A program made the translations under genes and the position numbers. The notes beneath the pieces are model-generated. The model was not told the origin of the DNA and made no database searches. It saw only the letters and a list, made by a program, of their open reading frames with translations. A stretch of 64,000 bases of DNA, taken from contig OZ231126.1 of NCBI GenBank assembly GCA_965153355.1, positions 17,236,001 to 17,300,000 on the forward strand. The letters run 5' to 3'. Numbering within the stretch: the first letter of the stretch is position 1; each line of letters starts with the position of its first letter. The stretch is from Flaccisagitta enflata. Taxonomy: Eukaryota; Chaetognatha; Sagittoidea; Aphragmophora. Positions 10,084 through 21,230 of the stretch are shown here, one piece after another.

Positions 10084-10149
10084 TTACTTGATGTATGCTT
10101 CTTTTACTGGGTTAGAACCGCTTTTCTGCTGAAAAAATGCTTGATTTTG

Positions 10150-10266
10150 ATGTTTTTAATGAATGCGTTACCGACCAACCAACCAACCAACCAACCAACC
10201 GACCAACCAACCAACCGACCGACGGACAGAGCCTATTATAGAGATGCGAGGACGCATCTAAAAAGA
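10150..10266 (+). mobile_element. HPE 3' part with ATGCG-type hairpin
   Basis: (CCAA)n/(CCGA)n run at 10170-10226, then TATAGAGATGCGAGGACGCATCTAAAAAG: perfect stem AGATGCG/CGCATCT with loop AGGA. Confidence 0.8.
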
Positions 10267-10280
10267 AACTGGAATTGATC

Positions 10281-10515
10281 TGAAAAGACTTCAAAGGGTC
10301 ATTGTCAATCTCATTTGCATATTGCACCTCAATAGTGGCCTAGAAAAAAGACTTCTTGAATGTTCCTTTTTTAAGGCATGGATGGGTCTCTCAAAGATCA
10401 TTTGTCCATAAGCCTAACAATCAAGTCCATCTCTTTATATCTGCAACGCTTAAGAGTCATTCCACTACTGGACCACTACTATATAGGAATTCATTTTGCT
10501 CCTAACAGTCTAAGA
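10281..10515 (-). repeat. Octamer-repeat unit, - orientation
   Basis: On the - strand: AGACTGTTAGGAGCAAAATG...GCAATATGCAAATGAGATTGAC. This is the same roughly 270-bp unit that forms the array at 13958-18118; the ATTTGCAT octamer is at 10313-10320. Confidence 0.75.
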
Positions 10516-10725
10516 CAAAAAAAAAGGTAAATAAAACGTTTTTGAAAACCTTAGATAATTATGCTATTTCTAAAAGGGTGTAAATCTTCCCATTAGACAA
10601 CCAATTATACCAGTCTACGCCCTTTACACCCTGGCTTGTTGAATAATGAGATGAATAAGGAGGTAAAGCACCTTTCGTTTGCCCTCCATCTCTTTATTAG
10701 ACATATTATACAGATAAAACAGTGC
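10516..10725. other. Intergenic between octamer units
   Basis: No distinct feature. Confidence 0.35.
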
Positions 10726-10900
10726 AAAAGACTGAGAAGGGTCTCTAAATTTCATTTGCATATTGCAGCTCTACAGTGTCCTAAAAAAACTTCCTGAATG
10801 TCATTATTTAAGGGGCATTGATTGGTCTCTAATAGATCTATTAGTACAACCATCAAGTCCATCCCTTGATATCTGCAAGTGAATGCATTATTGGATCACC
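10726..10900 (-). repeat. Octamer-repeat unit, - orientation, partial
   Basis: Shares TTTCATTTGCATATTGCAGCTC, ACTTCCTGAATGTC and GATATCTGCAA with the neighbouring unit; the octamer is at 10754-10761. Confidence 0.7.
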
Positions 10901-11088
10901 AAAAACCAACAAAAACATTCACCTTTGCAAAACTTAAAACATTATGGAAATGACAAACAAGTGTTAGTTCTTCACTTGAGTACAGATACCCTCACAAACT
11001 AATCTATGGCCTTTACACATATTGGCACACGAGCAATCTGGCCGCTTTTAATCGAGTATTAAAAGATAGAGAACCATCTAATTGTCTT

Positions 11089-11303
11089 CCACCCCCAAAT
11101 CAGCACTCTAGTCCTCAAATCTGCCTTTGGTGACCTAAACCAGTCATCATTGGCCCCTTGAGGATGTCTGAAAATTCACCCCTGTGTCCTACAGGACATC
11201 GGCCCATTGGGTCCCCTGCCCTGCTCTCAATCAACTTCTTCACCTGATCACTCCAAGCAGGGCATCGGGTACCGCTGACCATGTGTGATCCTTGGATGAC
11301 TAG
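11089..11303 (+). mobile_element. Foldback element FB-G, right-end fragment
   Basis: CCTGTGTCCTACAGGACATCG, then a degraded GGGTCCCCTGCCCTGC, the GCAGGGCATCGGGTACCGCTGACC outer motif and GATCCTTGGATGACTA. The left arm is missing. Confidence 0.65.
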
Positions 11304-13532
11304 TTTCAACCTATTAACCATGGCCAAAAAAAAAAATGGCACACTCATCTTTAAATGCAAGCTGATTCGCTCTCTTTAGATTAAACTATAGAAAATCAGT
11401 GACCGTTAGAAAGATCTTCGAAAGTTCTTTTAAACTAGACCAAGCAGAATATTGTGAGTTTTTTTGTTTAAAAATGACAACTAAACAGAAGCTGATTAAT
11501 TTTGCTTTTGCCTGAGAAATTCATTCTATCATCAAAATTCTCTTGTTTCTTCTAAGTGCAACGGGTATCAATAAAAATTGAAACGCAGTTCAGAGCAGCT
11601 AGAGACGCAAGCGATTTTTTTCTGGACGTAGACAGTTTCATAGAGCTTCTGCTAAATGTCATGTTCATGGTCTCTTGCTTTATTAGTGTAGTCAAACAAA
11701 CAGTTGAAAGGAAAAGATTCAAAAAGTCATGAATAAAACACATTTAGGGAAGCACAACATTCATGTTTTGTAGACCAAAAGGAAGGTCTTAGTCTCCTCT
11801 TTAATCTAAGACAAAAAACGAGTTGTTTTATGTCTTAGCTTCTTTCAAAACAACCAAAATAAACAATGTCGTTGTTCCCTTTTTTCATGTCTAAATCAGA
11901 CTAAAGAGGGCCACCACTTGTCTTTTTTCTCAGTCTCTTCTCATCTTTCCTGAAAAAAAAGAGCAAAAGGCACTTGAAACCTCTGATCTGCACTTGAAAG
12001 GTCTTGAGAGAGGTCAAAGACTGCAGGGACAGCAGCAGTAGGACCGCAGCAGTAGAACCAGTCTTGTGAGAGGTCAAAAACTGCAGGGACAGCAGAAGTA
12101 GAACCGCAAAGAAAAATTTGCTGTAGTTTGATGCCATCTTGAGTTTTCCCACTAAACTAGGCAATGAAAACAAAAGAACAAAAGACTTTTAAGTATGAGT
12201 GAAGCCTTTTTTCAACTTGCATTTGATTTACTTGGATTGAGTGACATAATTGTTTTTCAATATTTCATCAATGAATCTGACACTTTTAAATTTGAAGTGA
12301 CAAAATTATTCACAAAAAAAAAATTCTGTGATGAACTACATAAGCTATGAAAACATTTGCATTGCCCAGAAATTGCCTAGTTCTCTGAAATTGATTTCAT
12401 TTGTGTCTTGTATAACAAAGGTAATATTGAAGGTAATAAAGAAGTAGCACAAGACCAAATATCTCAATTATCAAACTACTGAAAGTTTGTGTTGCAAAAA
12501 TTGTTTAAGCACATAAAAATATCTCTCATTTATGATGCTAGATGCCAAGCCATTAAGAATTGACATGACTGCAGTATGCAAATGATTTCTTTTTACTTAC
12601 TTTCAAAGTTTGAATCAGACATTCACAGCAGCTTGTATCAATCCTTATTTACATATTGCTGAAAGTTTCTTTTTGAATCTTCAGTGATGTAAAACAGAAA
12701 CAAAAAGGTATTCAAAATGTGAGTTTGGGCTCTGTGCTGTGTGGAAAGAACACTTGACCCAAACTGCATCTATTTCTTTTTTGGTTAAAGAGTTCAATTC
12801 CAATTTTATGATTTTCAACAGCTTGATCTACGCTTGTTTCAACCTGCTATTGTCAAAGGATAAAAGCCCCATCAAAAACTAAATCAAAATACTGCTTCTA
12901 AAGTATGAGTAATCAAGGCCTACAATTCAAATGCAGGTGATTATTATACCATGGAAAAAAAAGTGACACTCCTAGAAATTGATCAAGCCTCCAAATCAGT
13001 AAGACATGTAAGGTATCTACAAAACTATAGTACAAATATATTTGACACTTGTAGCACCTACAGTGACTCATAGCAATGAAAAAAAAAAATCTCAGAAATA
13101 ATTATGAGGGACTGATCAATGACTGTTTAGAAAGAGAGATAATTAGAGTGAGACAGACTGTAACAGCAAAGTGTTAGGTTCTGCCAAATTTTGCGTTACC
13201 TTGATTAAATATGATTTGACCTATTAAACAAGCTTCATGTTTACCATTGTGATGAATAAGGAATTTGCCTGAGGTCACAGATGAAAATGAGAATTACTGC
13301 AGTGAGGAAAAATTTTTTCCTGCTTACATTCAATGACCATATGACATGATCAAATAACCCCGTACTAAGTAAAAAAGACAACCATAGCAGGTTAAAACGC
13401 ATGCAGCAATATGCAAACTAGATTTAGTTCCATTTCTCCAACAACAAAAATCAAAATGATATGAGAATCTCATTAGCATAATGATGTTGTTGTGTATTTC
13501 TGTCACTCTACTTGTTGATGATTTAAAAGAAC
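11304..13532. other. AT-rich intergenic, no gene seen
   Basis: About 2.2 kb of unique-looking AT-rich DNA. It holds octamers at 12355-12362 and 12576-12583 and a local duplication at 12002-12109. No coding support on either strand. Confidence 0.5.
12002..12109. repeat. Imperfect tandem duplication
   Basis: GTCTTG(T)GAGAGGTCAAAGACTGCAGGGACAGCAG occurs twice about 60 bp apart, with AGTAGAACC after each. Confidence 0.8.
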
Positions 13533-13660
13533 ATACACAAGGCCAAGTAGGGTGCGACATGTGGATCATCAAATGAATGCGCTACCAATCAACCAACCAA
13601 ACGACTGACCACCCGTTGGACACAGCCAGTTTTAGAGGTGCTTTGTTGCACCTGATAATG
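13533..13660 (+). mobile_element. HPE copy with AGGTGC-type hairpin
   Basis: ACACAAGGCCAAGTAGGGTGCGACATG head, CCAATCAACCAACCAAACGAC run, and GTTTTAGAGGTGCTTTGTTGCACCTGA end: stem AGGTGC/GCACCT around TTTGTT. Confidence 0.65.
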
Positions 13661-13710
13661 CAGCTGTGGTGATAGGTCACTCTATCTCATATTGCATAGA
13701 ATGGCTAATA

Positions 13711-13866
13711 TAAACAAGGCCGGATTTATGGCAAGACCGTTGCAGATGGTTGGGCAGGGGCCGTAATGCAAAAACTGCTCGCAGTTCAAAAAAGTTAGTA
13801 GCTTACCAACCTACCAACCTATCAACATGGCGAGGTGTAGAGTCGCGTGTTGGCAACTAAGAACTT
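13711..13866 (+). mobile_element. HPE copy, subfamily I, diverged
   Basis: AACAAGGCCGGATTTATGGC head, GTTGCAGATGGTTGGGCAGG, ACCAACCTACC run, AGGTGTAGAGTCGCGTGTTGGCAACTAAG end with a partly decayed stem. Confidence 0.78.
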
Positions 13867-14654
13867 AACACATGGTCAACAGGGCAGTCTTTCCTCTATG
13901 AATTCTCATTTGAAATAAGCAAAATGCTTTATGTACCAGTCACCTTCATTTGTTAGACTGTGAGGAGCAAAATGAAATCAAATATGATAGTGGTCAAATT
14001 ATGGAATAGCTCTGAGGCATCGGAGATTTCAAGATATGGACCTGACTGTTAGCCTGATGGACTAATGATCTACAAAATATCGATTCATGCATCTAAAAAG
14101 AAATGTTGAGGAAGTTTTTTCTGGGATACCATAGAGCTGCAATATGCAAATAAGATTGACAGTGTGCTTTCTCAAGATTTCATTTTGTTTTAGCTGCCAA
14201 GCTAGTTGAAAAAGTGGGTGGAAAACAAGTGGACACTTCTCTATCTCTTAATTTTCAATAACAAATAATCAGACGGCCCATGAGTTACTGAGTGTATAAA
14301 GCATAGATGTTAGGACCTCTTAGAGGAGTGCTAAGTTAAACAAACAGAAATGCCTTGACCTTTTTTTAGGTATTCTTAAGACTGCAAGGAGCAGAATAAG
14401 TTCCAATATCATAGTGGTCAAAGTATGGAATGGCTCTTAGGCATTGCAGATATCAAGAGATGGACTCGACTGTTAGACTGATATACTATTGATCTACTGA
14501 AGGAGGACCTATGCACCTGAAAAAAATGACATTCAGGAAGTTTTTTTATGGTCACTATAGAGCTGCAAAATGCAAATTAGATTGACAGTGTCCCCTCTGA
14601 GCCGTTTGTAATATTTTGGCTTCAAAATACCTTGAAACTAGTTGCCCAAGAATA

Positions 14655-15120
14655 TGTGGTCAGCGATACCCGTTGCCCTGCTTTGCATAGTTGTGAATCA
14701 GAATAAAAGGAATTAGGGCAGCGGCCCCAAAGGGGACAAAGTCCACTGCAGAACACAGGTGACCTTTGTTTGTTTCTCCGTCCGTAATCCATTCCCAAGG
14801 CCCTGTCCGGCTCTCTCAGGCTCTCTCAGGCCTGAAATCTACACTCACAGTCCTGACTCTGAGAGGGCAGGTTTGAGGCCTGAGAGAGCATATTTCAGGC
14901 CTGATAGGGCAGATTCAAGGTCCTAGAGGGCAAATTTCAGGCCTGAGAGGGCAGATTTTAGGATTGAGAAGGCAGATTTCAGGCCTGAGCAGGCAGATTT
15001 CAGGCCTGAAAGGGCTGATCTCAGGCCTGAGAGGGCCTGGGGGAGACAAACAAATGGACAAACAAACTAAAGTTCCTCTGTGTTCTACAGGACTTCATCC
15101 CCTTTTTGGGCCGCTGCCCA
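14655..15120. mobile_element. Foldback element FB-G, copy 3
   Basis: Left: GTGGTCAGCGATACCCGTTG, CCCTGCTTTGCATAGTTGTGAA, GGGCAGCGGCCCCAAAGGGG, AGTCCACTGCAGAACACAGG. Right: CTGTGTTCTACAGGACTTC, CCCCTTTTTGGGCCGCTGCCC. Core: about 21-bp TTTCAGGCCTGAGAGGGCAGA tandem units. Best-preserved arms in the window. Confidence 0.85.
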
Positions 15121-15988
15121 AAAAGGGGTAGAAGACAATTGAATGAATCTCTCTCTCTTGATTCTCATTTATATTTTGCCAGATCACTAGCAAGTCAATG
15201 GTTAAATGAGGGAAGAACTGAGATAACCTTTATGTCTTAATCATGCGTGGTTCTATGTTATTTTTTGGGTCCCTGTAAAACTGTTAGGAGCAAAATGAAT
15301 TTCATTATGAAAAAGATCCAAATATGAAATAACTCTTAGACATTGCTGAAGTCAAGTGATGAACCTATGTATTGGACTATTAGACCACTGATCTACTAAA
15401 GAGCAATCAATGCCCCTGAAAATAAGACATTCAGGAAGTTTTTATTAGGTCACTAGAGTGCAGCAATATAAAAATAAGATCGACAGTAAGTCCTACTGGA
15501 ATCTTTTCTCATACTGTTTCAGCTGTACAAAGGTTAAAATAAAGAGTGGAAGCATAAATGAATAGATTATCTATGTGTCAGCTTGCATTGTTAACCAACC
15601 AGATTACTCTTTGGAGTTCTGACTTGCAGAGTCAATGAGTATGCATTACCAATTCAAAGGTTGGGCCATGAAATAAATAATTTTATATGCCTCAGCCCCC
15701 TCAAGTTCATTAGATTTTTTCAGTGGTTTGTAAGACTGTAAGGACAAAATCACCTATGAGAAAGCAGTGGTCAGTTATGGAATGGCTCTGAGGTATTGCA
15801 AATATCAAGAACTGGACTTGACTGCAAGACTGATGGACTAATGATCTACAAAACGCCGATTCATGCACCTGAAAAAAAGTAATATTCAGAAAGTTTGTTC
15901 TAGGTCACTATAGAGCTGCAATATGCAAACAAGATTGACAGTGTCCCCTCTCAGTGTTTCATACTGATTTGGCTGCAAAATTGGTTGA

Positions 15989-16175
15989 AACAAGGCCGGA
16001 TACACAGCTACCGTGCGGGTGGGCAGGGGCCACATTTGAGGTCTAGGGACCATCTTGTATAGGCAGAGGTCAAAGAAATGAAATCATAAAAAAAAGTAAA
16101 ATTGCGACCAACCGACCGACTGACAGATGGACAAAGGTGGTTGTAGAGTCACTGGCACGTGACAAAAAAAGGGGT
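15989..16175 (+). mobile_element. HPE copy with GTCAC-type hairpin
   Basis: AACAAGGCCGGATACACAGC head, GTGCGGGTGGGCAGGGGCC, TTTGAGGTCTAGGGACCAT block, CCAACCGACCGACTGAC run, and GTCAC-TGGCAC-GTGAC end followed by an A-run. Confidence 0.75.
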
Positions 16176-16289
16176 GGAAAACAAGAGGAAGGTTCTCTGT
16201 CTCTTAATCATCCCTAACAACTGGTCAGATGGCTCATCAGTCAATGGGTGAAAAAGGCATAGACTGGTTCGTAAGGAAATCTGAAGAGA

Positions 16290-16490
16290 ACACGTGACAC
16301 AGGTTCACAAGTTCATTGCGAATGGGTGGGCAGGGGCATCCAACCCCAACGCCCCACTTCATACACACAAGATGTATCCAAAACGCTCAACTTTCCATTT
16401 TTCTACTCAATCACCTCTACAGACAAACCAATGGAAAAAACGGACAGTCAAAGCGTTTTATAGAGTTGCGTGTCTGCAAATATAAACTGA
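16290..16490 (+). mobile_element. HPE copy, subfamily II
   Basis: ACGTGACACAGGTTCACAAG head hairpin, GAATGGGTGGGCAGGGGC, TCCAACCCC, CCACTTCATACACAC and AAAACGCTCAACTTTCC blocks, then TATAGAGTTGCGTGTCTGCAAAT with a decayed right arm. Confidence 0.78.
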
Positions 16491-18124
16491 GTTGAGTTAA
16501 TAATTTTTCAAAAATGCAATTATTTTTCACGTTAGCTGATGTGAAAAATTTTTTAAGTGTTTATCTGACAGTAAGGAGCAAAATGAATTTCAAAATGATA
16601 GTGCTCAAATTATGCAATGGCTCTTAGGCATTGCAGATATCAAGAAATGGACTTGACTGTTAGACTGATGAACTAATTAACGACTAAAGGCCGATCTATG
16701 CACCTGAAAATATGTCATTTAGGAACTTTTTTTATGGTCACTGTAGGACTGCAATATGCAAATGAGATTGACAGTGTCCCTTCTCAGTCTTTCATACTGT
16801 TAAAGCTGTGTGATAGGTTGAAAAAAGGGGTGGAAGACAAAAGCATGGTCCTCCATCTCTTATTGCGCACTAATAACTCATAAGTCAATGATTCATTTGG
16901 GGAAGAAAAGAGATGAGACACATGTTATTACTGATGCAGTAAGCACCGATAGATGGCTTTTGTCTCTAGATTATTCACAAAATAGCCTCTAAATACAAAA
17001 TGGTCCAACATACAGGACTCTAGGCATGCTATAAAATTCATGGCTGATTTTTGGACCAATGATCTAAGTTAGAGATAATTTATACCCTGAAAGAAAATGA
17101 GATTCAGGATACTTACAGATTACTATAGAACTGCAATATGCAAATGAGATTGACAGTGTCCCTACCCAATATTTATACTGTTTTAGCTGCATGAACCATT
17201 AAAAAGAAAAGAAGACAGCTTATAGGTCTTCATCTGTTAGTTTTGTTAAAAGCCAACCAGATTGCCCTTGACTCGTGAGTCGTATATGTGGTGGAACTTC
17301 CTGAATAATTGGGGAGATCACAGTCAGCCATCATCTTTTCTGTTCATGCCCCCAAGTGATTTGTGGGATTTTCAGGGTCTTTGTCTGACTGTAAGAGCAA
17401 ACCAAGTCATAAAACATAGTGGTCGGCATGGATTTGGCCTAGGGCCTTTGCAGATATTAAGAAAGTTTCTGATTACACTGCTAGACTGATGGACTAATGA
17501 TCTACAAAATAGCTGATTCACCTTCAAAAAAACATATCTGTGAAGTTTGGTCTGACGTGAATGAAAAGGCAATATGCAACAGATTGGTACCTTCTCAGTG
17601 TTCCATACTGATTTGGCTTCAACATTGGTTGAAAAGAAAGGGGGGGAACAAGTGGAAGGTTCTCTATCTCTCAATTCTCACTAACAACTGATCAGATGGC
17701 TCGTGAGTCCAATAGTTGTGGAGGGCATAGACTGGTTTGTCAGGGGACCTGAAGAGAGGAACTGAATTAAATTCACACTTTTTCAGAAACGCAAAGATTA
17801 GTTATTAGGTTATCTAAGTCAGCCTAACACCCTTTGAGAAGTAACACAGTTTTTTAAGATTTGTTGAAAAGAAGTGTTTTTTTGGTCTTTTTAGACTGTT
17901 AAGAGCAAAATGAATTCCAATATGATAGAGGTCCAATTACAGAATGACTCTTAAGCGTTGCAGATATCAAGAGATGGACTTGATTGTTAGACTTATGGAC
18001 CGATGATCTACTAGAGACCAATCAATGCCTTAAAAAAAAAAGGGTATTCAGGGAGTTTTTTTCTAGGTCACTGTAGTGCTGCAATATGCAAATGAGATTG
18101 ACAGTGCTCCTTCTAAGCCTTTTT

Positions 18125-18745
18125 TTGGCAGCGGCTCCGAAGGGGACGAAGTCCTGTAGAACACAGGGGGACTTTCGTTCGTCCGTTTGTTTGTTCATTC
18201 GTTCGTCCCCCCCCCCCTCATCAGGCCCCTCAGGCCTCAAATTTGGCCTCTGAGACCTCAAATCTGGCCTCTCAGGCCTCAAATCCGGCCTCCCAGGCCT
18301 CAAATCCAACCTCTCAGGCCTCACCTTGGGCCTCTCAGGCCTCAAATTAGGCTTCCCCTGCCTCAAACCGTACCCCTCGGGCCTCAAATTAGGCCTCTCA
18401 GGCCCTTAATCAGCTATCTAAGCCTCAATTTACTGCTCTCAGGCTTCAAATCAGTCCTCTGACCTTTCAAGCCTTAATCCAGCTCTCTCATGCCTCAAGT
18501 CAGCCCTCTAAAGCTTCCGATTGGCCTCATTTCAGCCTTCTCAGGCCTCAGTTTAGGCTCTTGGAGACCTTCAGTAAGCCCTCCATAGCATTTTATCCAC
18601 TTCTTCAGGCAGGACAAACGAAAGTGACCCTGTGATCTACAGGACTTCGTCTTCGGGGCCGCTGCCCTGCTTCCCTCACTCCAATTCACAATCACTCAAA
18701 GCAGGGCAACGGGTATCGCTGACCACATATTGCCCTTGGGCGACC
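18125..18745. mobile_element. Foldback element FB-G, copy 4
   Basis: Left GGCAGCGGCTCCGAAGGGG, AAGTCCTGTAGAACACAGGG; right GATCTACAGGACTTCGTC, CGGGGCCGCTGCCCTGC, GCAGGGCAACGGGTATCGCTG. The core is a head-to-tail CTCAGGCCTCAAAT unit of about 20 bp. Confidence 0.85.
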
Positions 18746-19910
18746 TGTTACTATTTTAGCTGCATAAAATGTCGGGAAAATGGGTGGAAGACATATGGAC
18801 GGTTCTCTGTCTGTCAGTTCTCATTCAAAAATGGCAAGGTTGCCCATGAATGGGTCAAAAGGGTTCTGACAGGTTTGTGGCGATGTCTAAAGGGAAGGGC
18901 AAAGATATTGTTAAGGATATAAGATTAGGTTGCAGTGAGCCCCAATAATTGAGACAAAGAACAACCAATGCAGCCAAGTATCATTTTGCTCTGGCATATT
19001 TCCTCTTCAAAAATACTTTTTATATCACAGTGAAAGAAACTTTTAAACCTACATCACAAAAGATATCTTTTGACATGAACAAAATATGGATCAAATCTAT
19101 AGTTCATGGATTTCATTCTGAAGCATTTTTGAAGTAATAAGAAAAAAAAATTGATTAAAATCATAAACAAGAGAGGTTTAATTGCACTCTACAATATGCA
19201 AATGATATTGAATCTGGCCTGAAGAAAGTCAAAATGTTAGCAAATGAAAATATCTTGTTCTCCTCTTACAAAAATGGCCGTGATTTGGATTTGGCAAAAA
19301 TTTTAGTCAATAGATGCAGAACTCTGAAGGCAGAATCTTTTTGATGATGTTTATCAATCAATCAATCAAACATTTTTGGTTTTAGAAAGCAAGTTTTTGT
19401 CAAGAGGAAGATTGGCTACACCTTTAAAAACCCATGAAATCATTTGCATAATGCAGATATTGTTTTCTCCTGATCAAAATCCTCAGCCACGTTGCATGTA
19501 TGAATTTATTGTATTCTATCATAAATCTTGACTCTTGAAGATGTCCAGTTCTCAAGTATCTTTCTGTTTCATGTCTTGTTCTGGTGGGAGGACACTGTCT
19601 GTCAACAAATCTCACTCATTCAAAAGGAATGTTTATGACCTTCCACTTCAACATTTGTTATCATTGTATAGGTTTTTTGAGGGGACAGGAATAAGGGGCT
19701 TATCTTTTATTAAAATGTCAAAGGATTAACATTGAAAACAAATTCTCAGATTAGTTATCTTTTGAGGAGTTTCAGTTCAGACATTCAAAAGGCATAAAAG
19801 ATGCAATTAAGCCTAGGTTTTGAGAGTTGATTTCAAGGTTAGGATTTAGTCCCATGGGAGGGGTGAATTTAGAAATAGGGATGATTAAGGAAATAGCCGC
19901 AAAAGCATTA
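18746..19910. other. Intergenic with octamer-unit remnants, no gene seen
   Basis: 18746-18930 keeps CTATTTTAGCTGCATAAAATG and GGTTCTCTGTCTGTCAGTTC parts of the octamer unit. Octamers lie at 19196-19203 and 19442-19449. No coding support. Confidence 0.5.
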
Positions 19911-20481
19911 GATGGTCAGCGGTACCTGTGCCCTGCCTATGTACAGTAGATGTCGTCTAGACTTGGAAATATGGGGGAATTCATTACAGGAAGATGAATA
20001 AACTTAAGAGAATGTTATTTGGAATATAGATTAATTAAAGGATACTTTATTGCCCATGGGTGTTGGTTCTCCTCCGTCCCTCCCCTCAAATCCCAGTCTC
20101 GAGGCCCAAATTCCAGTCTCGAGGCCCAAATCCCAGTCTTGAGGCCCACATCCCAGCCTCAAGGCCCAAATCCTAGCCTCAAGGCCCAAATCCTAGCCTG
20201 GAGGCTGAGATTTGGGCCTCAAGGCGTGGATCTTGGCCTCTTGGCTGAGATTTTGACATTGAGGCTGAGATTTGGGCCTCAAGACTGAAATCTGGGCCTC
20301 CAGGCTAGGATTTAGGCCTTGAGGCTAGGATTTGGGCTGAGGCTGGGATGTGGGCCTCAAGACTGGGATTTGGGCCTGAGAATGGAATTGGGCTTCAAGA
20401 CTGGGATTTGAGGGGAGGATGTAGGAGGAGAAGGAAAATCCCCATATGTGTGAAAGCATAGGTCATCGACATGGGCTGCCC
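19911..20481. mobile_element. Foldback element FB-G, copy 5
   Basis: Left outer motif GGTCAGCGGTACCTGTGCCCTGCC; core of AGGCCCAAATCCCAGTCTCG units that reverses near 20200; right TGTGTGAAAGCATAGGTCATCGACATGGGCTGCCC. The same subtype as copy 1 and the copy at 55797. Confidence 0.75.
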
Positions 20482-20521
20482 AAAGGATAAGAGACAGAGT
20501 GTGACAGAGTGTGACTGTCCT

Positions 20522-20845
<324 letters not shown>

Positions 20846-21230
20846 GACAAAGAATCATCGCCATCGGTTCGTCTTTTCAGTTTTGCTAATCCTGAGAAGG
20901 ATTTTTTGTGAACATGAACATGATGAAGGAGAGGGTGGTAGGGTTAGGGTTAGGGTTAGGGTCCAAAGTCCCAAATTTTCTAAGAACCATTTCTTACATA
21001 TTCTGTCCATTTCTTTTCATGTCTCTTGCCTCCTCATGCTTACTCATGTCTCCTTATGTCACCTTGTGTTTCTTCATGTCTCCTTGTGTCTCTTGTGTCT
21101 CCTCATGTCTGGTCATGTCTTTTCATGTCTCTTTGTGTCTCCTCACACCTGCTAATATCTCCTTATTCCTCTTCATGTCTCCCTCTCTCTCTCTCTCTCT
21201 CGATCAAGTCAAACATGTGAGGCCAGGCTG
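20846..21230 (+). repeat. Left arm of large inverted composite repeat
   Basis: Order: CTGACAAAGAATCATCGCCAT, GGTTCGTCTTTTCAG, AATCCTGAGAAGGAT, telomere-like run, AATTTTCTAAGAACCATTTC, then minisatellite. The reverse complement of 24990-25390 has the same blocks in the same order. Confidence 0.85.
20939..20962 (+). repeat. Interstitial telomere-like (TTAGGG)n
   Basis: About four TTAGGG units. The mirror copy at 25267-25298 has about five CCCTAA units; a degenerate copy lies at 22610-22640. Confidence 0.9.

Larger units (their letters stand above)
13958..18118 (+). repeat. Array of diverged units carrying an octamer-like motif
   Basis: About eight diverged copies of a 270-400 bp unit starting near 13958, 14378, 15280, 15738, 16565, 16970, 17383 and 17892. 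Shared order: ACTGTAAGGAGCAAAATGAA, ATGATAGTGGTCAAATTATGGAATGGCTCT, TTGCAGATATCAAGA, GATGGACTAATGATCTAC, ATTCAGGAAGTTTTT, GAGCTGCAATATGCAAATGA, GATTGACAGTGTCCC. ATGCAAAT is intact at 14144, 14570, 16756, 17138 and 18086, and mutated in the units near 15470, 15920 and 17570. HPE and FB-G elements are inserted between units. No open frame; non-coding repeat. Confidence 0.8.
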
